Shown: positions 35,348-45,427, counted from the first letter of the stretch. The stretch: DNA of 64,000 nt from Pseudoduganella plicata (GCF_004421005.1 NZ_CP038026.1:3906001-3970000), one strand, 5' to 3'. Made by a program: numbers and translations. Notes: generated by a model not told the origin, from the letters alone.

Positions 35348-36103
35348 TCAGCCGATCTGCACGCTCATCCCACCATCAGCCATCACGATCGAGCCAACGA
35401 TGAAGCTTGCACGGTCGGATGCCAGGAACGCAACGATCTCGGCAATTTCTTCCGGTGCTGCCGCCCGTCCGATGGGCGCAGCCTTACCATGCTCGGCGAG
35501 GAATTCGCGGCCATCTTTGCGGAAATGATTCAGCAAATTGGTCACGACATCGCCTACCCCGACTGCATTCACCCGGATGCCATGAGGGATCGCTTCGAGT
35601 GCCTGAGTGCGAGTAAGTTGAGCCAATGCGCCTTTGGATGCTGTGTACGCTGCAATACCTTCGAAAGCAAAATAGGACGCATAGGATGCGATATTGACGA
35701 TGGCTCCCGAGTTCTGTTTCATCATCGCCTTCATCGCTTCGCGTGAATGCAAGAATGCTCCGGTAACATTTGTCTCCATTTGCCAGTTCCAATCCTGCCG
35801 AGTCATATCAACGATATTCTTGTAGACGATGCGACCGGCGTTATTTACCAGGACGTCGAGTTTTCCAAAGCGCTCCAGCGCAAGGGCAACCACCTGCTCC
35901 GCAGCGTCGTCCATCGTGATATCGGCCACGACAGGAATAAGTCCTTCGCGTGCCAGTTCGTGCACCGCCGGGTCGATATCCTCGGCAATGACCTTTGCAC
36001 CACGAGCATGGAAGAGTTCGGCGATGGCGCGGCCGATGCCGCTGGCCGCGCCGGTGACGATCACGGATTTTCCCTGGACCTCGTTAGCGATAACAGTGTT
36101 CAT
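35348..36103 (-). CDS. SDR-family oxidoreductase
   Basis: A 251-residue classical short-chain dehydrogenase: cofactor motif VTGAASGIGRA, NNAG, active-site Ser/Tyr/Lys in NIASYASYFAFEGIAAYTASK, and the C-terminal VGSIVMADGGMSVQ. The helix after the glycine motif ends KVIAEDID, where the Asp favours NAD(H) over NADP(H). The substrate is unknown. The ATG has GGAAAGGAAT upstream. It is the first of four SDR genes in the next 13 kb. Confidence 0.92.
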   Translation of the reverse strand: MNTVIANEVQGKSVIVTGAASGIGRAIAELFHARGAKVIAEDIDPAVHELAREGLIPVVADITMDDAAEQVVALALERFGKLDVLVNNAGRIVYKNIVDMTRQDWNWQMETNVTGAFLHSREAMKAMMKQNSGAIVNIASYASYFAFEGIAAYTASKGALAQLTRTQALEAIPHGIRVNAVGVGDVVTNLLNHFRKDGREFLAEHGKAAPIGRAAAPEEIAEIVAFLASDRASFIVGSIVMADGGMSVQIG

Positions 36104-36500
36104 TTCAATTCCTTTCCATAGACAGTTTGGCCATACGCCAGCTTGCCCAGCTGAAGATCCGAACGAAGGCTGGCGATATGGATTCTGACGTTGCTGGGGC
36201 ATGCCGTCCCTCTACGATTTGCGACCACTGTCGGCGTTTTGCTGCCTGCAGAGTACACGTCGGTCTGGGGACCTGCTATTGCCAGGAATGGAAAAAGCGC
36301 AGGATACGTTGGCAATCGCTGCGCGGTGGCGCGAAACGAAGCATTGCGCCGAATGAGGCCTCCCGGCTCCCGTTACGGCTGCATGATTATCTGCCCTCGC
36401 GAAATCGCCGGGATGCTGCTCCTTTACCGTTCAATACGTGGTGATCTGCAAATGGCGAATGAAAATGCTCAATGCCGGAGCGATGCCTTCTGCGCCTGCG
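36104..36500. other. Intergenic stretch without a supported gene
   Basis: About 400 bp between two minus-strand genes. Short frames on both strands have no ribosome site and no recognisable protein character. I see no repeat or RNA. Confidence 0.4.
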
Positions 36501-37151
36501 CTACCGTTTTGCTTTGCCAACTTCATAGGCAGGCGCAGCCGGATCTGTTTTCACGGTCCAGCTGCCGCTCTGCCGGAACGAAGATGCCGAAGCGTAGGTG
36601 TCTTCCATGAACTGGAAGTACGTGATTTTGCCGTCCTTTACCTTTGCATGAATTGAAAATGGGGAACGGAACGACGTACCGACGGCGACGGAGCGATAAG
36701 TGAACGATCCGAACGCGGCAACATGCTCGCCTGACCCGAACATATCCGTCACCGTAAAGTCTTCGATTGTCCAGTATTTTGCTACGCGGGCAAAGGTGCT
36801 GCTGAAAGCCTGCGGACCTCTGGCAGTTCCCGTCCATGGCTCGATCTCCTTTAGTTCAGGATTATCGAAATTGAGCGAGATATAGACGGCATCTTCCGCG
36901 ACCAGCCGGCGGGCGGCGGCCTCGACCTTATCGGGGGCGGTATTCTCGAGAAACTCCTTCACGACGACGATTGCGTTGCCATTTTCGATGGCTGCGGCGT
37001 GCTGTTTCGCCGCCTCGGCCGTGCCATGTGCCGAGGCCGCGGAGACTACCATTAGTGCAATTGCGCCGGGCAGCGCAACCGATGCTATCGGGGTTCTTCG
37101 GTCAAGTCGGCATTGTGGTGCAGGGAAGGGGAGTGTAATGTGCTCGTCCAT
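36501..37151 (-). CDS. Secreted NTF2/SnoaL-like protein
   Basis: A 216-residue protein with an N-terminal signal (PGAIALMVVSAASAHG after a basic stretch) and an NTF2-like domain (~75-205): VVVKEFLENTAPDKVEAAAR, RLVAEDAVYISLNFDNPELK, VTDMFGSGEHVAAFGSFTYR, KVKDGKITYFQFMEDTYA. It is probably periplasmic. NTF2-like proteins of this kind are often near SDR genes, as here. The ligand is unknown. Confidence 0.78.
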   Translation of the reverse strand: MDEHITLPFPAPQCRLDRRTPIASVALPGAIALMVVSAASAHGTAEAAKQHAAAIENGNAIVVVKEFLENTAPDKVEAAARRLVAEDAVYISLNFDNPELKEIEPWTGTARGPQAFSSTFARVAKYWTIEDFTVTDMFGSGEHVAAFGSFTYRSVAVGTSFRSPFSIHAKVKDGKITYFQFMEDTYASASSFRQSGSWTVKTDPAAPAYEVGKAKR

Positions 37152-37282
37152 TTTAACCTTTGTATATTGTTGAGTCAGGCAGGGTGTCGATCAAGGCCGG
37201 GCAATGGACCTGGATCCTTCCTCGGGAGAACTGCAGTGCAGAAACCGGCACGGCGCAATTGTCCCGAGGTCGGCGTATCCAA

Positions 37283-38053
37283 TCAAATTACGGCAAGCAA
37301 GCCACCATCGACGAGTAGTGCAATCCCCGTCACATAACTGGACATATCCGATCCCAGCCAAACCACCGCATCCCCGATCTCGGAAGGCTTGCCGAGCCGG
37401 CGCAGCGGGGTGCGCTGGCGGAAGCCTTCGGCGGCATCGGCGATGCCGGCGGCGGTGCGCAGCAGGTGGGTGTCGATCGTGCCTGGCGCTACCGCGTTGA
37501 CGCGGATGCCGTCCGGGCCCAGCGCATCGGCCAGCGCTTTGGCCATCAGGACGACGCCGCCCTTGCTGGTCGAGTAGGCGACCGTCATGCCGGCGCCGAC
37601 GATGCCGCCCATGCTGGCCATCAGCACGATGCTGCCTTCTTTACCGTTGGCCTTCATCTGGCGCGCCGCCGCCTGGGCCGAGAACAGCGTGCCGTCCAGA
37701 TTGACCGCCATCAGGCGGCGGTAGCTTTCTTCGCTGACGTCGGCACCGTCGTCGCGGGCCGTGATGCCGGCGTTGGCGACCATGACGTCCACGCCGCCGA
37801 ATGGCGCGGCAGCGTCGATGAGGGCGTCGACGTCCGCTTTCCGGCTGACGTCGGCCCGCACGAAGCGCGTCGCGACGCCGAGCGCCTCGATTTCATGGGT
37901 GGTGGGCGTGCCGCCTTCGCGAGGAAGCTCGGCGATATCGGAAACCAGGACTGCTTTCGCGCCGTGCTGTGCAGCCGAGATGGCGATGGCGCGGCCGATG
38001 CCGCTGGCGGCGCCGGTAACGATGACGACTTTGTCTTTCAACAGATTGCTCAT
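37283..38053 (-). CDS. SDR-family oxidoreductase
   Basis: A 256-residue classical SDR: VTGAASGIGRAIAISAAQHG, VANAG, catalytic Ser and YSTSK (MASMGGIVGAGMTVAYSTSK), and YVTGIALLVDGGLLAV at the C-terminus. The start at MSNLLKDKVVIVTG is the family's normal one; the long upstream frame belongs to another reading of the NTF2 gene. It lies 20 bp downstream of the NTF2-like gene at 38074, so the two form a pair, with the AraC regulator just upstream on the same strand. Confidence 0.92.
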   Translation of the reverse strand: MSNLLKDKVVIVTGAASGIGRAIAISAAQHGAKAVLVSDIAELPREGGTPTTHEIEALGVATRFVRADVSRKADVDALIDAAAPFGGVDVMVANAGITARDDGADVSEESYRRLMAVNLDGTLFSAQAAARQMKANGKEGSIVLMASMGGIVGAGMTVAYSTSKGGVVLMAKALADALGPDGIRVNAVAPGTIDTHLLRTAAGIADAAEGFRQRTPLRRLGKPSEIGDAVVWLGSDMSSYVTGIALLVDGGLLAVI

Positions 38054-38073
38054 GGTGTTTTCCTTGGCGGGAT

Positions 38074-38520
38074 TCAGGCTGCGGGAAGCAGTGCGGGCAG
38101 GGCGCCCAGTTGTTGCAACAGCGAGTACAGGTGCGCCACGCCCCAGTGCTCGACGATGCGGCCGTCGCGCACGCGCATCACGTCCACCGTGTCGAAGCTG
38201 ATCTTGCGGCCCGTTGGGGCCAGGCCGAAGACAGCACCTTCGTGCGTGCCGTGATAGGTCTTGTATGTCGTCACCCGGTCGCCTTCGACGGCCTGCCAGT
38301 GGATCACGGCGTGGAAGTCGGGGAACGCGGTGCGCAGGGCGCCGTACAGCGCGCGGGCGCCGGCCTTGTCCGGCGTGCCGCCCGGTTGCGGGGTGTGGTC
38401 GATGAAGTCGTCGGCGAACAGTTCGTCGAACAGCGCGAAGTTCCCGCCGCCCTGGACTTGCTCGGTATTGCGGCGGACGACCGCCTTGGCGATGGTGCCG
38501 ATATCGGTGTTGGTGTTCAT
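38074..38520 (-). CDS. Ester cyclase/SnoaL-like NTF2 protein
   Basis: A 148-residue NTF2-fold protein: AKAVVRRNTEQVQGGGNFAL, FDELFADDFIDHTPQPGGTP, LRTAFPDFHAVIHWQAVEGD, DTVDVMRVRDGRIVEHWGVA. This pattern is that of SnoaL/ester-cyclase proteins. The ATG has GGGAGCATCAC upstream. It is followed by the SDR gene, suggesting a two-gene operon acting on the same small molecule. Confidence 0.85.
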   Translation of the reverse strand: MNTNTDIGTIAKAVVRRNTEQVQGGGNFALFDELFADDFIDHTPQPGGTPDKAGARALYGALRTAFPDFHAVIHWQAVEGDRVTTYKTYHGTHEGAVFGLAPTGRKISFDTVDVMRVRDGRIVEHWGVAHLYSLLQQLGALPALLPAA

Positions 38521-38636
38521 GTGATGCTCCCTGGGTGAAGACGCGGCGATGAGGCCTGCAGTCGTTGAAGCGCATTGTTGCGCTGACGAGGTCAGTGTAG
38601 GCGCATCGGAATCGGTGATAAATCCGCGCTTTGAAG

Positions 38637-39536
38637 CTACACTGTTCCCGATTCGAGGATAATGGGCGAAGGCTGTTGTCGAACCGGCGTCAGCATTGCC
38701 TTCAGCGCCAACGCTTCACGGCCCGGGCTGCGACCAAAGAACCGTTTGAATTCGCGGCTGAACTGTGAGCAACTCTCGTAGCCGACCATACGCGACGCGT
38801 AAGCCGCGCTGACACCATCGCGGGCCATCATCAGCTTGGCGTGTCGCAGCCGCGTCGATTTCAGGTACTGCATCGGCGTAGTCATCGTGAGTGCCTTGAA
38901 ATGGCTATGAAACGCAGTGATGCTCATCCCCGCTTCGCCAGCCAGCATGGGCACGTTGACGGGCATGTCGTAATGGGCATGAATCTTTCGCAGCGCCTTG
39001 CCGATACGGCATACATGTCGATGCTGCGCAAGCGCGACATGCACGGCCCCGCCCTGCGGCCCGACCAGTACGCGGTACAGCAGTTCGCGAACCAAGCCGG
39101 GACCGAGCACCTTCGCGTCGACCGGGATCCGCAGCGCCGCCAGCAGGCGAAGCAATGTTTCGCACTGCTCCGCGCCGAGACAGACTGGAAGCTGGTCGCA
39201 ATGATGCGCCGCAGGCACCGGCAAATCGGCACCGGCCAGCACCAGCAGTTCTGCAGCTACCTTCAGGTCGATATCGATCTGGATCGCCGACACCACCGCG
39301 CAGCCTGGCGGAACCACGCTGAGAGCGGAGGGCAGCACCAGGCATCGCAGCGGGGCGTATGCCGCCTCGGTCGCGTGCAGCCGGCCGATAATCATGACGG
39401 GGCCGCGCGCCGGAAAATCTGCCAGGTCGACGCCGCGCAGGAAGCGGATCCCTTCCATCGCGCATTCGGCCATGCCTCCTGCCGGAGAGAGCGATTCGAG
39501 CAACTCGGCGGCCTGGCGGTCAAGGTTCGCATGCAT
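38637..39536 (-). CDS. AraC-family regulator (cupin-type N-terminus)
   Basis: A 299-residue regulator. The N-terminal AraC-type sensor (CMEGIRFLRG-like segment, then VVPPGCAVVSAIQIDIDL) is followed by two helix-turn-helix motifs (~205-290): NVPMLAGEAGMSITAFHSHF, then ASRMVGYESCSQFSREFKRF and FGRSPGREA. The ATG follows GGGAGAAACC. It lies upstream of the NTF2-SDR pair on the same strand and divergent from wrbA; either could be its target. Confidence 0.9.
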   Translation of the reverse strand: MHANLDRQAAELLESLSPAGGMAECAMEGIRFLRGVDLADFPARGPVMIIGRLHATEAAYAPLRCLVLPSALSVVPPGCAVVSAIQIDIDLKVAAELLVLAGADLPVPAAHHCDQLPVCLGAEQCETLLRLLAALRIPVDAKVLGPGLVRELLYRVLVGPQGGAVHVALAQHRHVCRIGKALRKIHAHYDMPVNVPMLAGEAGMSITAFHSHFKALTMTTPMQYLKSTRLRHAKLMMARDGVSAAYASRMVGYESCSQFSREFKRFFGRSPGREALALKAMLTPVRQQPSPIILESGTV

Positions 39537-39808
39537 GGTTTCTCCCGGTGGTTTCAGCCAGTGTTGCCCGGGAACGGTGCCGGCCATGTCGGCATATTGC
39601 TGGCGCTGTCGAACGCTTGCGGTTTCCTGTGCGTCGCCCCTCTTTTGAGGGGCCATTCGATCCCTGGGCCTGACCGAATTGCACGATCCGGCAATGCATA
39701 GCCGCAATTGGGCATTCCCAGCGAAGCGCTACCGGGTAAATACTGCATATGACTCGGCGCCCTGAAGGCCGCCGGTCGCTTTTTAATATTCCTCGTCTGG
39801 AGATCGCA

Positions 39809-40414
39809 ATGCCGAAAGTCCTCGTCCTGTATTACTCGTCGTATGGCCATATCGAACAGATGGCGCAAGCCGTCGCGGAAGGCGCCCGCGCGGAAGGGGC
39901 GAACGTCGACATTCGCCGCGTACCCGAAACGGTGCCCAATGAGATCGCCGTGTCCGCCCACTTCAAGCTGGACCAGCAGGCGCCTGTCGCCAAGGTAGCG
40001 GAGCTGGAACACTACGACGCCATTGTGATCGGCGCCCCCACCCGCTATGGCCGCATGCCGTCGCAAATGGCGGCGTTCCTCGACCAGACGGGCGGCCTGT
40101 GGGCGCGCGGTGCGCTGAACGGCAAGGTCGGCGCGGCATTTACGTCGACCGCGACCCAGCATGGCGGCCAGGAGCAGACCCTGTTTTCGATCATTACGAA
40201 TCTTCTGCATTTCGGCATGACAATCGTCGGTCTGCCATACAGCCACCAGGGGCAGATGACGGTGGATGAAATCGTGGGCGGCAGTCCCTACGGCGCATCC
40301 ACGATCGCCGGCGGCCAGGGGCAGCGCCAGCCGAGCGAGATCGACCTGGCGGGGGCGCGGCACCAAGGCAGCCTGGTAGCGAAAACCGCCGCAAAGCTGT
40401 TCACGCCGGGCTGA
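39809..40414 (+). CDS. wrbA: NAD(P)H:quinone oxidoreductase, type IV (WrbA)
   Basis: A 201-residue flavodoxin-like protein. FMN-binding loops are [28 protein letters not shown] and [12 protein letters not shown], with the typical C-terminal [12 protein letters not shown]. It performs two-electron reduction of quinones, which avoids semiquinone radicals. ATG 39809 is 8 bp downstream of a GGAG motif. It is divergent from the AraC gene, whose product may control it. Confidence 0.95.
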   Translation: MPKVLVLYYSSYGHIEQMAQAVAEGARAEGANVDIRRVPETVPNEIAVSAHFKLDQQAPVAKVAELEHYDAIVIGAPTRYGRMPSQMAAFLDQTGGLWARGALNGKVGAAFTSTATQHGGQEQTLFSIITNLLHFGMTIVGLPYSHQGQMTVDEIVGGSPYGASTIAGGQGQRQPSEIDLAGARHQGSLVAKTAAKLFTPG

Positions 40415-40720
40415 CCGAGCGCCATTCGTTACCCCGACCGTGGCACGATGTTGTCGGCAGGCCTCGCCTGCTGGCTGCAATCAACAGTGCCGCAGCACTG
40501 GGGCGCGCAGAAGATGGAGGCTTGGCCAGAGAGAAAATCGCCGGCGCGGTCCCCCGGTTACCGGCACCAGCGTCGATCTGCTGGCATGGGTAGTCGACGG
40601 TGCCAACGGTGCATGACGATCGGCCTGTTCCGGCTGTAGCGGCATCGTCGGTCCCCCTTCCGGGAGGACCGGTGCGAAGTTTTGTATCATGGACACTTAT
40701 GCGTTATCAATAGGTGTCAA
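40415..40720. other. Intergenic stretch upstream of the sensor kinase gene
   Basis: About 300 bp with no gene. Near its end GGTCCCCCTTCCGGGAGGACC can fold into an imperfect hairpin (40647-40667). No clear promoter or known RNA is seen. Confidence 0.4.
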
Positions 40721-43700
40721 GTGTCGTTGCGTAATGCCTGTCGCTTCCTCATCCTCTGTGTGCCCTTCATGTCCGCCGGATTGCTGCGTGCCGCCCCGGT
40801 GGCTGAGCCGGCCGTCCAGCCGCGTACGGTGATCCCACTCGTACATTCCCGCTGGCTGGTCAAGGATGGCGCGCCACCGAATATCTACGCAATCGCACAG
40901 ACGCCCGATGGCTGGCTCTGGCTTGCCAGTTCGATTGGATTGTTCCGCTTTGACGGTGTCACGTTTTCCCGCTACCGGCCACCCGCTGGCGTCGACCTCC
41001 CTGGCGCCATCCAGCGCATTGGTACGCTGAGCAACGGTACACTCTGGATAGCGCCACGTTTCGGCAAGCTTTACTTCCTGCGGGGAAAGACGCTTCAGGC
41101 CTTTACCGAACGGGAGGGGTTGCCCGGTGGGGTCATCATGGATGTCGCTCGCGACAAGCAAGGCCACACCTGGATCGCCACGGGCACCGGGCTGCACCGG
41201 TTGAACGGCGATGGTCGCACCTGGAGCGAGGCGGGCCGACAACTGGGCTTGCCGCGCGGTGGGCTCGTGAGCCTGCTGGCAGACCGCAGCGGGACCCTGT
41301 GGCTGCTGGCGCCGGGCGGTATTTTCGCGCTTGAGCCAGGTGCGCCGCAGGCCAGGCGCGTATCGGACCAGCAGGGCTGGGGATCGCTGCAGCAGGCCCC
41401 CGATGGCACGGTCTGGGCATCGGACATGATGACAAGGCGCATCCGGCGGATAACACCGCAGCTTGGCGACGTCCGGGCGGAACGCCTGCTGTCGAACGTC
41501 GAGCTCATGCGATTCACCTTCGACCGGCGCGGAAATATCTGGCTGCCGGAATATGGCGGAATTGGCCGACTGCAAGCGGATGCCGGCACACCAAAGCTCG
41601 AAACCTTTACGCACCAGCATGGCCTGAGCGGACAGCACGGTAACGCCGCCTTCGAGGATCGCGAGGGCAATGTATGGGCTGCGACAACGGGTGGGCTGGA
41701 CCAGTTCCGGGTTCCGCGCGCGACGGAGGTAGCGCTACCGCCGTATTACTCGGAAGGGCGCCCCCTTGCCACGGGCGCGCACGGCGACTTCTGGGTCGAT
41801 CACCTGTATTTCACCAAGGGTGGCAGCCTGCCCCGGCCGTTCGCGCCACCGGCAAAGGAAAACTCCCTGATCACATCGCTCCATCACGACCCGCACGGCG
41901 TCCTCTGGGCGGGCGCCCGCGATGGGCTGTGGCGTATAGAAGGTGCGATCCGGACGCGCATTGGTGTGCCGGCACCACTGAAAAAGATACCCTTTCTCAG
42001 CATTTTTGCCCTGGCGATGGACGAGCAGGACGGTTTATGGGTGTCATTCGGTCGCGCGGGTCTGTGGCGTTGGCATGCGGGCGCCTGGGCCGAATACGGG
42101 GGTGTCGCCGGCCTTGCAGGTCTGGGCTTCACGACCTTCGTTGCCAGTTCCAACAGTCAAGTCTGGTTCGGTGCGGTTGCCAATACCTTGGCCATTCTGC
42201 GCGACGGCAAGCTGGAACGGTATGGCCCTGGCGACGGTGTGAATATCGGCAGCGTGCTGCAAATCGTCCCTCATGGCCGCGGCGCCTACCTGGGCGGCGA
42301 GAGCGGACTGGCGTATTTCGACGGTGCGCGGGTGCACCGTATCCATGGCGATGATGGCGAACAGTTCCCAGGCGCGACCGGTATCGTGCTCACGCCCGCT
42401 GGCGACCTGTGGGTCCACACGGCGCGGGGACTGTTCGCCATTGGAGGCAGCGAGCTGGCCCGGATGGGCGCCGACCGGGGCTACCGGCCCCGCTACCGCC
42501 ATTTCGATGAAAACGACGGACTGAAAGGCTCCGCGCCACCGCTGTTACCGTTACCTTCGCTGGTGCGGACGTCGACCGGCGAATTGATCGCTTCCACCGG
42601 CAGCGGCGTGTTCCGCTTCGACCCGGCGCGGCTCGCGACCAACCACATGGCGCCGCCGGTGCATGTGACAGGCATTGCCGCCGACGGCAAGCGGTTCGCG
42701 CCAACGTCGGGCGTACGCTTGCCGGCGGCTCCCGACAGCGTACGGATCGACTACACCGCCCTCAGCCTGGCATTGCCCCAGCGGGTTCGTTTCCGCTACA
42801 TCCTGGAGGGCGTGGATCATGTCTGGCAGGATGCCGGGACACGTCGCACCGCGTTCTACACGCAGCTGCCGCCCGGTAAATACGCGTTCCACGTCGTAGC
42901 CGCGAACGAGGACGGGGTATGGAACGAGACCGGCGCCAGGATCGGTTTCGAGGTGCCGCCGACAGTGTTCCAGACCGTGTGGTTCAAGCTGCTGTGCGGC
43001 TTCCTGGCGGCCCTGGCGGCATGGGCGGCGCACCGCCTGCGCCTGCGCATCGCGCTGCGGCGGCAAACACTGGCGATCGAGGCGCGTGTGGCGGAACGCG
43101 AGCGTATCGCGCGCGACCTGCACGACACGCTGCTGCAATCGGTACAGGCCCTGATCCTCGCGTTCAAGCGCGTGGCGAACCGCACACCGGAAGATGCGGC
43201 AACGCGGCCGATGATGGACAAGGCGCTGGCCATGGCCAATACCGTGCTGGTCGAGGGGCGCGACAAGGTCGGCGGCCTGCGCGGCGAAGTCGCCGGCGAC
43301 CTCGCCACAGCCCTGCGAGAACTGGGCGAACAGCTCGCCGAACAGTATCCACCGCGTTTCACGTTGGTCACCAGCGGCGCTGCCCGCAGGCTGCGCCCGG
43401 CTGTTTATCATGAACTCCTGGCGATCGGACGCGAAGCCCTGCGGAACGCCTTTGTGCACGCCGATGCAACCGCCATCGGCGTGCAGCTGTCTTATGGGAC
43501 GCGGCAGTTCGTGCTGGCCGTGCGCGACGATGGTTGCGGCATCGACGCTGCCTACCGGGAAGGCCGGGCCGGCCATTGGGGCATTCGCGGAATGGCCGAG
43601 CGGGCGCAGCAGACTGGCGCCACACTCGATCTGCAGAGCGAACCCGGCAAGGGCTGCGCGTGGCATATACTGCTGCCGGCACATCTCGCCTATGTGCATG

Positions 43701-43798
43701 ATGGCGCTGCTTCCCGACATGCCCCGGCTGGACAGTCCGACGTTCCGCTCGCTGCCACGGATGCGCAGGCGCCGCTGCCAGCCGACCCGGCCGTGTGA
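40721..43798 (+). CDS. Two-component sensor histidine kinase with periplasmic beta-propeller
   Basis: A ~1025-residue kinase. The signal/anchor (RFLILCVPFMSAGLLRAAP) is followed by a large periplasmic two-component propeller built of repeats such as GWLWLASSIGLFRFDG, HTWIATGTGLHRLNG and NVWAATTGGLDQF, then a Y_Y_Y domain (~650-720). One helix (~755-775) leads to a HisKA_3 dimerisation domain with H801 (ARDLHDTLLQSVQ) and a HATPase domain (EALRNAFVHADAT, RDDGCGID). I propose GTG 40721 as start; no ATG places a full signal peptide. It pairs with the NarL-type regulator downstream. Propeller kinases often sense oligosaccharides, but the ligand here is unknown. Confidence 0.92.
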   Translation: MSLRNACRFLILCVPFMSAGLLRAAPVAEPAVQPRTVIPLVHSRWLVKDGAPPNIYAIAQTPDGWLWLASSIGLFRFDGVTFSRYRPPAGVDLPGAIQRIGTLSNGTLWIAPRFGKLYFLRGKTLQAFTEREGLPGGVIMDVARDKQGHTWIATGTGLHRLNGDGRTWSEAGRQLGLPRGGLVSLLADRSGTLWLLAPGGIFALEPGAPQARRVSDQQGWGSLQQAPDGTVWASDMMTRRIRRITPQLGDVRAERLLSNVELMRFTFDRRGNIWLPEYGGIGRLQADAGTPKLETFTHQHGLSGQHGNAAFEDREGNVWAATTGGLDQFRVPRATEVALPPYYSEGRPLATGAHGDFWVDHLYFTKGGSLPRPFAPPAKENSLITSLHHDPHGVLWAGARDGLWRIEGAIRTRIGVPAPLKKIPFLSIFALAMDEQDGLWVSFGRAGLWRWHAGAWAEYGGVAGLAGLGFTTFVASSNSQVWFGAVANTLAILRDGKLERYGPGDGVNIGSVLQIVPHGRGAYLGGESGLAYFDGARVHRIHGDDGEQFPGATGIVLTPAGDLWVHTARGLFAIGGSELARMGADRGYRPRYRHFDENDGLKGSAPPLLPLPSLVRTSTGELIASTGSGVFRFDPARLATNHMAPPVHVTGIAADGKRFAPTSGVRLPAAPDSVRIDYTALSLALPQRVRFRYILEGVDHVWQDAGTRRTAFYTQLPPGKYAFHVVAANEDGVWNETGARIGFEVPPTVFQTVWFKLLCGFLAALAAWAAHRLRLRIALRRQTLAIEARVAERERIARDLHDTLLQSVQALILAFKRVANRTPEDAATRPMMDKALAMANTVLVEGRDKVGGLRGEVAGDLATALRELGEQLAEQYPPRFTLVTSGAARRLRPAVYHELLAIGREALRNAFVHADATAIGVQLSYGTRQFVLAVRDDGCGIDAAYREGRAGHWGIRGMAERAQQTGATLDLQSEPGKGCAWHILLPAHLAYVHDGAASRHAPAGQSDVPLAATDAQAPLPADPAV

Positions 43799-43851
43799 AG
43801 TGCCGCAGAGCCAGGGTGCCGGACCTCCGAAGTCATGTCAGGAGAAGAACC

Positions 43852-44487
43852 ATGAAACCGATATCCGTACTGATCGTGGACGATCATCCGCTGTTCCGGC
43901 AGGGCGTGGCCGGCCTGGTCGAGGACGCTGCCGACATGTTCGTCGCCGGGCAGGCGGCGACAGGACGGGAGGCCATCGCCGCCTGTCGTGACCTGCAGCC
44001 CGACGTGGTCGTGATGGACCTGCAAATGCCGGCGATGGGCGGTGTCGAGGCCACCGCCGTGCTCCGTAGCGAGGCACCCAATGCGCGTGTGATCGTACTG
44101 ACGACCTTCGAGGGCGACGTGCACGCCAGCAAGGCGTTGAACGCGGGCGCAGCGGCCTTCATGCTGAAAAGCACGGCAGGCGACGAGCTCGTTGACGCCA
44201 TACGCGCCGTGCACGCGGGCAAGCGGCGCATCACGCCATCGGTTGCAGTGGCGATCGCAAGCAACCTGACGTCGAATGCCTTGTCCGAGCGCGAAGTGCA
44301 GGTGCTGGAGCTGGTCTCAAGGGGCAAGAGCAACCGTCTCATCGGCGCCCAGCTGGCGATCTCGGAAGACACCGTGAAAGCACACCTCAAGAGCGTATTT
44401 GCGAAGCTGCAGGCCAACGATCGCACGCATGCGGTGACGCTGGCGATCGAACGCGGCATTATCGAACTGCACCGTCACTCGGATTGA
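43852..44487 (+). CDS. NarL/FixJ-family response regulator
   Basis: A 211-residue regulator. The receiver has DD at 10-11, phospho-acceptor D56 (VVVMDLQMP), T in VLTTFEGD and K in FMLKSTAG. The C-terminal LuxR-type HTH is LSEREVQVLELVSRGKSNRL, then AISEDTVKAHLKSVFAKL. ATG 43852 follows AGGAGAAGAACC. It is the partner of the kinase ending 53 bp upstream. Its last 29 bp overlap the convergent AraC gene. Confidence 0.95.
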   Translation: MKPISVLIVDDHPLFRQGVAGLVEDAADMFVAGQAATGREAIAACRDLQPDVVVMDLQMPAMGGVEATAVLRSEAPNARVIVLTTFEGDVHASKALNAGAAAFMLKSTAGDELVDAIRAVHAGKRRITPSVAVAIASNLTSNALSEREVQVLELVSRGKSNRLIGAQLAISEDTVKAHLKSVFAKLQANDRTHAVTLAIERGIIELHRHSD

Positions 44488-45427
44488 ACCCGCGCACCCC
44501 ATGCATGGTTGTCCAGTACGAGCGCACCGCCGCGCCGGTGCGATACACACTGGGCGAGACACCGGTCTGTTCCCGGAACACTTGCGCAAAGTGGCTGGGG
44601 CTACGATAGCCGAGTGCCAGGGCGACATTCACCACAGGTTCGGCCGTTTCGCACAACAGCCGCTTTGCCTCTTCGATACGCAGTTGCATGAAGTAGCGCG
44701 ACGGTGACAGTCCCGTCGCCAGTTTGAAGCAGCGGCTGAAGTGGTAGATGCTCAGGCCGGCCTGGGTCGCCAGGTGTTTCAGGTTGAACGGTTCGTCCAG
44801 AGCTTCGCGCATCGCACGCAGGCTGCGCGCCAGCTTATGAGGCGGCAAACCCTGCAGTACTGCTGGTTCGGGGCCGCTGCCGGCATAGCGGCGCACCAGG
44901 TGCGCGACAAGCGCTTGGGCGACGCCTTCCAAGAAATACACGCAGGGCCTCGCCGGTCGCTTCAGCACGGTGTGCAGCAGGTCAAGCAGGTTGTTCACGG
45001 TGTCGTCAGGCCGGCCCGCCGCGTCGCGGAGCACAAAGCCTGTCAACGGTTTGCGGTGGATCTGCTGTACCGCGCAGCTCAGCATCGGCAAGCCGATGTG
45101 CATGCGCAGCGTCTTGAGCGGTGGGCCGCCGTCGTCGGAAAGCGCACTCAACTGAACCGGCTGGGGTGCCGGGTTGAGGAGAATATCGCCCTGTCGCAAC
45201 ACCATACTGCGCCGCGCGCCGTCGGCAGCGCCGATCGTGGCGACGGCGCTGCCGCTGGCAATCCACAGCAGCAACGGCTCCTGTTGCGCAGGAACCAGAA
45301 TGCCGGACGGCCGCCCGGAGCAGGTTGCCAGTGCAAGAGCGAGGTGCGGGCCGAACTGGAACGAGCGTTCCGCAGGCTCGCCGGCGCTGGGCCGGCACAG
45401 TACGTCGATGGCAGCGAAGTCGTTCAT
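44459..45427 (-). CDS. AraC-family regulator (cupin_6-type N-terminus), paralogue of 50550-51458
   Basis: A 322-residue regulator. The N-terminal half has EPLLLWIASGSAVATIG and LRMHIGLPMLSCAVQQIH; the C-terminal half is a two-HTH AraC domain (LKHLATQAGLSIYHFSRCF, then VVNVALALGYRSPSHFAQVF). Over ~110 residues it is strikingly similar to the AraC protein at 50550 (shared GLPxxKLxR, PSRYF, RLLCET, SVYR). The target is unknown; genes near it code for oxidoreductases. It overlaps the response-regulator gene 3' end to 3' end. Confidence 0.92.
   Translation of the reverse strand: MNDFAAIDVLCRPSAGEPAERSFQFGPHLALALATCSGRPSGILVPAQQEPLLLWIASGSAVATIGAADGARRSMVLRQGDILLNPAPQPVQLSALSDDGGPPLKTLRMHIGLPMLSCAVQQIHRKPLTGFVLRDAAGRPDDTVNNLLDLLHTVLKRPARPCVYFLEGVAQALVAHLVRRYAGSGPEPAVLQGLPPHKLARSLRAMREALDEPFNLKHLATQAGLSIYHFSRCFKLATGLSPSRYFMQLRIEEAKRLLCETAEPVVNVALALGYRSPSHFAQVFREQTGVSPSVYRTGAAVRSYWTTMHGVRGFNPSDGAVR

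Noticed and set aside
36191..36610. 139-codon plus-strand frame between the SDR and NTF2 genes
   Set aside because: No ribosome site, mixed composition, and it runs into the antisense of the NTF2-like gene.
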